DNA of 41,960 bases from Planctomycetota bacterium (GTDB lineage: Bacteria; Planctomycetota; Planctomycetia; Pirellulales; Pirellulaceae): NCBI GenBank assembly GCA_029979005.1, contig JAPOIJ010000021.1:1-41960 (forward strand). The letters run 5' to 3'. The position numbers and the translations under genes are program-made. The notes beneath the pieces are model-generated. The model saw only the letters and a list, made by a program, of their open reading frames with translations. It made no database searches and was not told the origin of the DNA. Below are positions 35,412-41,960 of the stretch, one piece after another (position 1 is the stretch's first letter; each line of letters opens with the position of its first letter).

Positions 35412-37295
35412 GTGTCTCAAGTACCAAATTTCGACGTAAAAGATCAGGTCAAGCAAGCAACCGATGTGGTTGATTTGATTGGCAGCGAGATGAATTTGCG
35501 TCGTCAGGGATCTATTTATGTCGGACATTGCCCCTGGCATGATGACCAGAAGCCAAGTTTCCAGGTGAATCCAAATAAGCAAAATTGGGTTTGTTATCCT
35601 TGCGACGTGCGTGGTGACGTATTTGATTTTGTGATGAAACGCGAAGGGGTGGATTTTCGCGAAGCACTCGAAATCCTCGCGGAGCGTGCGGGAATTGAGA
35701 TTCGCTCCTACCAGAAAAAAGTGGTTAAGGGCTCGGTAGATGATAAGGCGACTTTGTATCGAGCGATGGCTTGGGCTGAGCAAGAGTATCACGAATGCCT
35801 GTTAAATTCAGATGCTGCGATTCCAATCCGGGAATACCTTCGTGAGCGAGGGATTACGCAAGAAAGTGTCGAGCGTTTTCGGGTCGGATTTGCCCCGCTG
35901 TCGTGGTCATGGTTGGTTGATCGGTCGAGTGGTACGAGTTTCTCGCCCGAGATATTGCAGGCCTGCGGTCTCGTGTCTGCGAATGATCGAGGGGGATGGT
36001 ACGAAAGGTTTCGTGGTCGAGTTTTGTTTCCAATTCGGGACACGCAAGAACGCACAATCGCGATGGGGGGGCGAGTCGTACCGAGTCTTTATCCCGAGGG
36101 CGACGCTCCGCCTGCGAAGTATGTCAATTCGCCGGAGACGCGGCTATTTTCAAAGAGTAAGAATTTGTATGCGTTGAACCTTGCCAGAAATTACGTCCAG
36201 AAGACTGGGGTTAAGGATAAGCGTCTAGTGATCGTCGAGGGATACACTGATGTTGTCGCAGCGTGGCAGGCAGGTCTTACTAACGTCGTTGCCGCCCTTG
36301 GCGTTGCGTTAAATGAGCAGCATATCCGACTCATCAAGCGATTTGCTGATGGCATTACGTTGGTCCTTGACGGTGACGAGGCCGGTCAGCGAACCATGAA
36401 TACCGTTCTTGACTTGTTTGTCGCTCATGATATCGACTTGAGGATTCTTAGTCTGCCCAATGGGTTGGATCCCTTTGACTTTTTGATGGCAGAAGGTGGC
36501 GGAGCGTTTCAGGCATTAATTGATAAAGCGCCGGATGCGATTGCTCATAAGATCCTTGTGGAGACTCGCGGTGTGGATTTGGTTAATGATACCCACCGCT
36601 CTAACCAGGCGCTTGAGAATATTTTAAAAACCCTTGCCGGTATTCCTGAGAAGACGCTTGAGGATTCGACCGCTAAGAGTATTCGTGAAGATCAAATGTT
36701 GTTGCGTTTGGGGCGGCAATTTCAATTGGCTCCGGAAATGGTGCGACGACGCTTAAAGGATCTTAGGAGTAAAACGCGTGTTCGACGCGATGCCAGAGAA
36801 GCAGAGACGCAGCAGGATTTATTGGACTATTCAAAGTTTGACAAAAAAGAATCCGAGCTCGTGCAGTTACTGATTCAAGATCCATCGTTATTGGATAGGG
36901 CTGTTGAGAATGTTTCGCCCGAACAGTTCCGTGCCGGAGCCCTTCGGGATTTGTACGAGGTGATGGGTGAGTTTTTTCATGAGGGTAGAGGGGTAGGCTA
37001 CGAGCAATTAACGGTTGAAATTGAAGATCCTCGGTTAAGAAAGTTGGTGGATTATCTTTATGACGAGGCGACAGCAAAAAAAGAGATAAATGAATTGCAA
37101 AACTCCGCATATGCAATGGATTTTGAGGCGCAGTTGCAGTCGATCATTCTGCGATTTAATGAGCGAGAAGTTGAGTCTGGAACTCAGGCGAAGATTTCAA
37201 AATTGCATTCCGGTGGATTGAATGAGGATGAAGAAAAACAGGCTCTGGAGGAGTTGTTTAGACAGCAACTTCAGAAACCAAACAATTCAGTATGA
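35412..37295 (+). CDS. dnaG: DNA primase DnaG
   Basis: DnaG makes RNA primers at the replication fork. The protein of 627 residues starts at a GTG. The N-terminal CHC2 zinc finger has CPWH (Cys40, His43) and CYPC (Cys61, Cys64). The RNA-polymerase core follows with YVNSPETRLFSKSKNLYALN, then the TOPRIM metal motifs VIVEGYTDVVA and LVLDGDEAGQRT. The C-terminal third is the helical DnaB-interaction region. The next gene is rpoD, the classic macromolecular synthesis order. The call is secure. Confidence 0.97.
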   Translation: MSQVPNFDVKDQVKQATDVVDLIGSEMNLRRQGSIYVGHCPWHDDQKPSFQVNPNKQNWVCYPCDVRGDVFDFVMKREGVDFREALEILAERAGIEIRSYQKKVVKGSVDDKATLYRAMAWAEQEYHECLLNSDAAIPIREYLRERGITQESVERFRVGFAPLSWSWLVDRSSGTSFSPEILQACGLVSANDRGGWYERFRGRVLFPIRDTQERTIAMGGRVVPSLYPEGDAPPAKYVNSPETRLFSKSKNLYALNLARNYVQKTGVKDKRLVIVEGYTDVVAAWQAGLTNVVAALGVALNEQHIRLIKRFADGITLVLDGDEAGQRTMNTVLDLFVAHDIDLRILSLPNGLDPFDFLMAEGGGAFQALIDKAPDAIAHKILVETRGVDLVNDTHRSNQALENILKTLAGIPEKTLEDSTAKSIREDQMLLRLGRQFQLAPEMVRRRLKDLRSKTRVRRDAREAETQQDLLDYSKFDKKESELVQLLIQDPSLLDRAVENVSPEQFRAGALRDLYEVMGEFFHEGRGVGYEQLTVEIEDPRLRKLVDYLYDEATAKKEINELQNSAYAMDFEAQLQSIILRFNEREVESGTQAKISKLHSGGLNEDEEKQALEELFRQQLQKPNNSV

Positions 37296-37642
37296 GATTT
37301 TGGAAAATTTGATTGTCTAAGGCGTGAATGTGCGGTTGTTCGCACGTGACGGCAAGGGAATTTAAATTTTCCGTGTGATGAGATTAAAAGAAGCAGTCAA
37401 GTGTTTTGCAGGCCCATGGATGGGAGGCAGCTTGAGTGTTGATCGAGAGTTGAATTTGAGACGAGTGAACGGTTTGGCTGAGCCATCCGTTGATCCGTGA
37501 GTTTTGCGTTTAGTTTGGTTCCGTTTGAGAGGGACATTCCTAAGGCAAACTGGGGCGGTAGGACTCGACTTAGACCTGTTTCAGGTATTTCAACGTAGAT
37601 CGGTTGGCGTCCAACGCGAAATGGATTTCGCAGGAGTACGAC
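37296..37642 (+). other. dnaG-rpoD intergenic leader
   Basis: About 350 bases without a gene. A small hairpin, GTGCG/CGCAC with a GTTGTT loop, lies at 37330-37345 but has no T run, so it is not a clear terminator. rpoD may therefore be read through from dnaG or from its own promoter here; none is obvious. Confidence 0.4.
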
Positions 37643-39466
37643 GTGGAAATGACAGCGAACGGTGTTAGCACCGCAGACCAGCAGAATTTTGAAATTGATG
37701 AGAACGAGCTTGCGAAAATCATCAAAAAAGGGAAATCTCAGGGGTTTTTAACCTATGAAGATGTGACCGATTATCTTCCTGATGAGGTTGTTGGTGCTGA
37801 AAAACTTAATGGTTTGATTGCCGCGATTGAAAAATCTGGCATCGAATTGTGTGATGCATCGTCTCTTCCAGGGGAAGCGGTTGCCGATGACGTTCCTAAG
37901 GCAGATTCAGACGGCGAAGTTGCAACGCCACAAACGCTTGGTAAGTTGCCCCGCCCAAGTGACGATCCAATACGAATGTATTTAAGTCAGATGGCAGTGA
38001 TCCCGCTGTTGGGTCGCGAAGAAGAAATCTCGTTGGCAAAGCGGATTGAGATTGCGCGAAAGCGTTACCGGCGAGGTGTGCTTACCAGCAATTATGCGTT
38101 GATGGCTACCTTTGAGACTCTCAAAAGAGTTTATGCCGGTGAGTTGCCATTCGACCGAACCATCAAGGTTTCCCTGACAGAGAATTTGACTAAAGAGCAA
38201 ATTCAGGCAAGGATGCCACATAACTTCAAAACAATGGAGCACCTCTTAAAAGAGAACGCGAGAGATTTCAAACTCTTGATAAGTAAGAAAACGGATGAAA
38301 TCGAAAAGAAGTTAGCGAGGAAAAGATTTCTAAGTCGTCGGGCAAAGCTTGTTGTTTTGGTAGAAGAGTTAAGTCTGCGGTCTCGGCGGATAAGCCCAAT
38401 GATCAAGCAGTTGAGAAACTATTCTGATCGAATGAATCTGATTCGAAGCCAACTAAAAGATGAAGGGCCAGATGCGCCAACCGAGGTTGAGCGAAAACAC
38501 CTTCGGTCGGAATTGGCTCGGTTGGTCACTCTTTGTCAGGAAAGTCCTGCAAGCCTTGAAAAAAGAGTCGGTGATTGTGAGAAGTTTTTCTCTGAATTTG
38601 AAAACGCAAAACGTCAATTATCCAGTTGCAATTTGCGGCTGGTTGTGTCGATTGCAAAAAAATATCGTAACCGCGGTATGAGCTTTTTGGATCTGATTCA
38701 GGAAGGGAATACGGGATTGATGCGGGCGGTCGATAAGTATGAGTATCGGCGAGGATTCAAGTTTTCAACGTATGCGACGTGGTGGATTCGCCAGGCAATC
38801 ACCCGTGCCATTGCGGATCAGGCAAGGACAATCCGAATTCCTGTTCACATGATTGACGTTCTCTCTCGACTTAGAAACATTCAGAAGGCACTTCACCAAG
38901 AGACCAGACGTCCACCGACGATGGAGGAGATCGCTGTACGTGCACAAATGGATGTTGATGAAGTTCGTCGCGTCCTCGATATCGGGCGGCATCCTGTGAG
39001 TTTGGACCGTCCCGTTGGTGAAGGAGATGACTGTAGTTTTGGCGAGTTCATTGAAGATTCGCAGACAGATAATCCGGTTCGTGCGGCAACCAACTGCATC
39101 CTGCGTGACAAAATAGATGGCCTTCTAAAGACGCTGACCTATCGGGAGCGGGAGATTATTCGTTTGCGTTATGGCTTGGGTGATGGATATACGTACACGC
39201 TGGAAGAGGTCGGACGGATTTTCAAGGTGACCCGTGAACGCGTTCGTCAGATTGAAGCGAAAGCGGTTCGAAAACTGCAAAATCCGGTGCGAAGCCAGCA
39301 GTTGGAAGGATTTGTCCCGGCGCTTGGTAATCTCGACCTCGCATCGACTTCAGACGGTGAAGTGGTGAATAACTCGGAAGAGCCTGAAGTGAAAAACGGT
39401 TCAGAAGCCAGCAATAACTCATTCGAATTGTTCGAATTGGGCGTTGGGCAGGATAGCCAGTTTTAA
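37643..39466 (+). CDS. rpoD: Primary sigma factor RpoD (sigma70) with C-terminal extension
   Basis: The GTG at 37643 is preferred: AGGAG at 37632-37636 is six bases before it. An in-frame TTG at 37604 and an ATG at 37649 are alternatives. The protein has region 1.1-like helices ([21 protein letters not shown]), the region 1.2 segment [16 protein letters not shown], a long non-conserved insert, region 2 ([20 protein letters not shown] then [14 protein letters not shown]), region 3 and region 4 ([24 protein letters not shown]). After region 4, about 49 acidic residues follow LEGFV, whereas most RpoD proteins end close to there. A terminator follows. Confidence 0.95.
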   Translation: MEMTANGVSTADQQNFEIDENELAKIIKKGKSQGFLTYEDVTDYLPDEVVGAEKLNGLIAAIEKSGIELCDASSLPGEAVADDVPKADSDGEVATPQTLGKLPRPSDDPIRMYLSQMAVIPLLGREEEISLAKRIEIARKRYRRGVLTSNYALMATFETLKRVYAGELPFDRTIKVSLTENLTKEQIQARMPHNFKTMEHLLKENARDFKLLISKKTDEIEKKLARKRFLSRRAKLVVLVEELSLRSRRISPMIKQLRNYSDRMNLIRSQLKDEGPDAPTEVERKHLRSELARLVTLCQESPASLEKRVGDCEKFFSEFENAKRQLSSCNLRLVVSIAKKYRNRGMSFLDLIQEGNTGLMRAVDKYEYRRGFKFSTYATWWIRQAITRAIADQARTIRIPVHMIDVLSRLRNIQKALHQETRRPPTMEEIAVRAQMDVDEVRRVLDIGRHPVSLDRPVGEGDDCSFGEFIEDSQTDNPVRAATNCILRDKIDGLLKTLTYREREIIRLRYGLGDGYTYTLEEVGRIFKVTRERVRQIEAKAVRKLQNPVRSQQLEGFVPALGNLDLASTSDGEVVNNSEEPEVKNGSEASNNSFELFELGVGQDSQF

Positions 39467-39510
39467 AAATGGCTTGCTGAATTTCGGTAAAAATTGCCAA
39501 GAGAAGAAGG

Positions 39511-39544
39511 AACCGCTGACCCATGATGGTCAGCGGTTTTTTTT
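39511..39544 (+). terminator. Rho-independent terminator after rpoD
   Basis: ACCGCTGACC (39512-39521) pairs perfectly with GGTCAGCGGT (39528-39537) around a six-base loop, and eight T residues follow. It lies 45 bases beyond the rpoD stop and closes the dnaG-rpoD region. Confidence 0.95.
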
Positions 39545-39633
39545 ATTGGTACGATGCAAGAACTTCGGAGGGGTCTGCACCGATGTGGAGATGCAGATCC
39601 TTGCCGTTCCTAAACCAGTGGAGGTGAAAGCTA

Positions 39634-40350
39634 GTGAGTCTTGACTATGGGTTGCTTCGAACTTTGCATCGTATGTTGCGTCAATTGACAGACATCGGTG
39701 AGCGCATGGAGAAAGGCCCTCGAAAGGTTCGAATCGTGGCCGCGAACGAGGCTAACTTTTGTAAGGCCCTTGATGAGGCTAAAGCTTCCCTGCTCGAGAT
39801 GCGGAAAGCTTCGAATGCCAAGCAGCTTCAATTGAATGAGCGCGAGGCAAAAGTCGAGGATATGAAAAATAAGCTGAATGCCTGTGATTCAAATAAAGAA
39901 TTTCAATTGCTGAAAGATAGGATTGCTGCGGATCTACAAGCCAATAGCGTTCTGCAGGATGAAATTCTTGAGCAACTTGAGAAAATTGACGTTCTCACTG
40001 AGGGTGTTGACGAAGCGAAGAAGAATCATGAAAAATCTCAGGCTGAGTCCAAGCGGGTTGGCGATGAGGTTGCTCTCGATCTAAAAGCGCTTGCGGCGGA
40101 AAAGGAGAGGGTTTCTTCAGAATTGGCCGAAAAAGAAAAAGAAATCTCAGGGGATTTACTTATCCAATACCGTCGCCTCGTGACGGCAAAGGGAGAGGAT
40201 GCCCTCGGTGTTACAGATACAGAAACCTGCGGGAATTGCAACCAAACGCTTACGCCACAAACGATTAACGATTTATTGATGAAGCAACCAGTGTTTTGCA
40301 AAGGGTGTGGTTGTTGGATGTACCTTTCGGAGAGTCATCCATCGGCGTGA
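39634..40350 (+). CDS. Coiled-coil protein with C4 zinc-ribbon (CT398/DUF164 type)
   Basis: The GTG start is supported by GGAGGTG just upstream. The 238-residue protein has a long charged coiled coil (residues about 40-170, Glu/Lys/Ala-rich) and a C-terminal zinc ribbon with CGNC and CKGCG. This is the layout of the CT398/DUF164 family, whose members bind sigma54 or flagellar partners in some bacteria, though the role is not known here. It follows the rpoD terminator by about 90 bases and is probably on its own transcript. Confidence 0.85.
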   Translation: MSLDYGLLRTLHRMLRQLTDIGERMEKGPRKVRIVAANEANFCKALDEAKASLLEMRKASNAKQLQLNEREAKVEDMKNKLNACDSNKEFQLLKDRIAADLQANSVLQDEILEQLEKIDVLTEGVDEAKKNHEKSQAESKRVGDEVALDLKALAAEKERVSSELAEKEKEISGDLLIQYRRLVTAKGEDALGVTDTETCGNCNQTLTPQTINDLLMKQPVFCKGCGCWMYLSESHPSA

Positions 40351-40462
40351 GTAAGGATTAAATTATTGGAGGAATTAGGTTTTTCTTCGATCTTTGCTGA
40401 AATTTTTGCGTAACACACCTCGTCGATGCTTTTCGTCGGTGAAGTCCACCGTTATCGGAAGT

Positions 40463-41248
40463 ATGAGTTTTGTTTTTTTCTTGGGCCGTAGCGTCGGTGA
40501 TATGTCTGGAAAAGAGACGGGTGGCAACCTTACTGAGTCTGCCGGTAAAGACGAGATCGTTGTTGGACGTCGGCGAAGTCGCGTACGGCGAATTCTATTC
40601 CGTGTTCTTTACGGAGCCTTGTCCATATTGGTCTTGGCGGTGCTAGTTTGCCGTGGATCACTTGCCGAACCCGCTTCTTATCAAAGTGCGCTTGCCATGA
40701 CTCAAGCGGAGGCGAAAGTTCACCGGACGGCATTTGAAGCCAATATAATTGAGTTGGGGAATATCGTTCGTGAAAAGCGTGAATGGAAGACAACCATCAC
40801 ACAGGCGGAGCTAAATGGTTGGCTGACAGACAATCGCGAGTTTTCTAAAACGCTTCCTAAGGAGGTGAGCGACCCCCGAATGGTTTTGGCGGATGCAAAG
40901 ATGTCCATTATTTTTCGTTGCGAAATCTTTGGATGGGATGCCATTATTCAGGGGGAGCTGGACGTGTTCTGTACGGAAGTTCCCCGGCAGATCGCGTGTA
41001 GGATATATCGAGTGCGGTCCGGCTGGGTGCCACTGCCGATCGATGCGTTTGCCGACCAGTTAACTGCGAGGATGGTCGCTTATGGTGCAGAGGTTGAGTG
41101 GAGTGAAATTGACGGCGACCCAGTGGCACTTATGGCTTTTCCGGAAGATGCATTTCAATTAGGTACGAAGATATTAACAGTTCAAGCGATAGAGATAGAA
41201 GAGGGTAGATTGATGATTACCGGCAAGTCAAAATCAAAACTGCCCTAG
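40463..41248 (+). CDS. Single-pass membrane protein, unknown function
   Basis: The frame is open from a TTG at 40394; an ATG at 40463 (with CGGAAG upstream) and another at 40502 are more likely starts. An Arg-rich cytoplasmic stretch (GRRRSRVRRI) leads into one transmembrane helix (LYGALSILVLAVLVC). The exterior domain has about 190 residues with TITQAELNGWL, a segment seen in other planctomycete membrane proteins. No enzyme motif is seen. It converges on the EfpL-type gene with a 25-base gap. Confidence 0.7.
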   Translation: MSFVFFLGRSVGDMSGKETGGNLTESAGKDEIVVGRRRSRVRRILFRVLYGALSILVLAVLVCRGSLAEPASYQSALAMTQAEAKVHRTAFEANIIELGNIVREKREWKTTITQAELNGWLTDNREFSKTLPKEVSDPRMVLADAKMSIIFRCEIFGWDAIIQGELDVFCTEVPRQIACRIYRVRSGWVPLPIDAFADQLTARMVAYGAEVEWSEIDGDPVALMAFPEDAFQLGTKILTVQAIEIEEGRLMITGKSKSKLP

Positions 41249-41273
41249 TTGAGAACCCTCGGGGTTTGTGCGG

Positions 41274-41837
41274 TTAAGCCCTTGAGAGGTACTGGCCGGT
41301 TCTGGTATCAACTTTGACGCGTTCACCTTCTTTGAGGTATTCGGGAACTTGTACCTCAAGGCCGGTTTCCAATTGGGCGGGTTTGGTTCGGCTTGTTGCT
41401 GAATTTCCTTTTACGCCTGGGTCACATTGGGTTACGGTTAATTCAATTGTGTGGGGAACTTGAATTCCGACACAATCTCCATTGTAGATGAGGGCTAAAA
41501 CACCTTCGAGAGAATCCGTGATGTAGGGTTTTTCGTTTTCAATGTCTTCGATCGCAATCGAATATTGCTGGAAGTCAGATTGGTCGAGAAAGTGGTAATG
41601 GGTCGCATCGGAATACATAAGCTTGACGTCGCGTTTTTCAAAGTCCGCGTCGGCTAATGATTCCGTTCCTTTTAGTGCGATGTCAATTTTTTGTCGAGTG
41701 ACAATGTTACGCGCTCGAAATTTATAAACGGTAGAGGCACCTCGTGCGGATGGCGAGTTGACTTTGATTGACTCGATGATCACGGGAGATCCGTCGTATT
41801 CAACAATAGACCCGTTTTTTATCTCTTTGGCTTGCAT
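41274..41837 (-). CDS. Elongation factor P-like protein, EfpL (YeiP) type
   Basis: EF-P family proteins relieve ribosome stalling at polyproline. This 187-residue protein has the three-domain layout of the family. The loop that reaches the peptidyl-transferase centre reads NSPSARGAST with an unmodified-looking Arg, as in EfpL/YeiP (SPTARGAAT), instead of the Lys or Arg of canonical EF-P loops. Other matches are YKFRARN, ATHYHFLDQSDFQQY, and the C-terminal GVKGNSATSRTKPAQLETG and QVPEYLKEGE. A canonical EF-P may be elsewhere in the genome. It is convergent with the preceding membrane-protein gene. Confidence 0.88.
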   Translation of the reverse strand: MQAKEIKNGSIVEYDGSPVIIESIKVNSPSARGASTVYKFRARNIVTRQKIDIALKGTESLADADFEKRDVKLMYSDATHYHFLDQSDFQQYSIAIEDIENEKPYITDSLEGVLALIYNGDCVGIQVPHTIELTVTQCDPGVKGNSATSRTKPAQLETGLEVQVPEYLKEGERVKVDTRTGQYLSRA

Positions 41838-41960
41838 ACTGGTTTAGCGAAGATGAGTGGGTTAAGAAATCAGTTGGACTATACTTTTTCAAAAGTTGAA
41901 TCGGCTTTAAAGCAGCGAGTTTGATTGAGGGTCGAGGCCGATTCCATCACAAGCCATGGC

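Noticed and set aside
41254..41266. Possible terminator AACCC/GGGTT between converging genes
   Set aside because: The stem is only five pairs and lacks a T run on either strand.

Overview
The window looks like chromosomal DNA of a planctomycete, most likely near the Pirellulaceae (Rhodopirellula/Blastopirellula-like). The reasons are: a methenyl-tetrahydromethanopterin cyclohydrolase beside a RimK-type ATP-grasp gene; a Minf_1886-type small protein family typical of Planctomycetes and Verrucomicrobia; an OleC-like ligase; an EboE-like protein; a SEC-C/TPR protein; many secreted or lipoprotein genes of unknown role; and moderate GC content. Taxonomy is inferred from gene content only. No rRNA, tRNA, CRISPR array, insertion sequence or prophage was recognised.

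Layout. 1-1348: 3' part of an Ala/Glu/Pro/Lys-repeat protein with a PpiD/SurA-like C-terminal part, closed by a strong terminator. 1415-7320 (minus strand): NHL-repeat lipoprotein, ROK sugar kinase, exopolyphosphatase (ppx) and polyphosphate kinase (ppk1), a polyphosphate/sugar-phosphate cluster. 7523-9165: a TsaC/Sua5 domain fused to a YwlE-like phosphatase, then rpiB. 9291-14350: a tightly packed secreted trio (GH36-like hydrolase, secreted hypothetical protein, solute-binding-like lipoprotein). 14351-17472: a long leader and a DEAD-box RNA helicase with a DbpA-type RNA-binding domain. 17672-20054: a membrane protein with a TrkA-C domain, a small LigD-phosphoesterase-like protein and a tRNA-dihydrouridine synthase. 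20173-21990: mch plus an ATP-grasp ligase (tetrahydromethanopterin C1 metabolism). 22029-23747: OleC-like ligase. 23970-27981: SEC-C/TPR protein, PSP1-domain protein and Minf_1886-family protein. 28106-29265: a 68-residue membrane protein overlapping a hydroxyacid dehydrogenase. 29295-31055 (minus): EboE-like protein and a DUF423 membrane protein. 31255-34971: a giant M14 carboxypeptidase plus S9 dipeptidyl-peptidase fusion. 35412-39466: dnaG and rpoD. 39634-41837: a coiled-coil/zinc-ribbon protein, a membrane protein and an EfpL-type elongation factor P paralogue.

Most of the window is housekeeping or conserved lineage-specific sequence. I do not see a defence island or an obviously new multi-gene system. 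The most unusual items are gene fusions and family members with altered key residues: the Sua5-phosphatase fusion with an arginine-phosphatase-like P-loop, the M14-S9 peptidase fusion, a ROK kinase lacking the zinc cysteines next to ppx-ppk, a stand-alone LigD phosphoesterase-like protein with a changed arginine, and an acidic C-terminal extension on RpoD. Non-coding curiosities are a 13-bp tandem repeat at the end of ppk1, and long leaders in front of the helicase, dnaG and rpoD genes.
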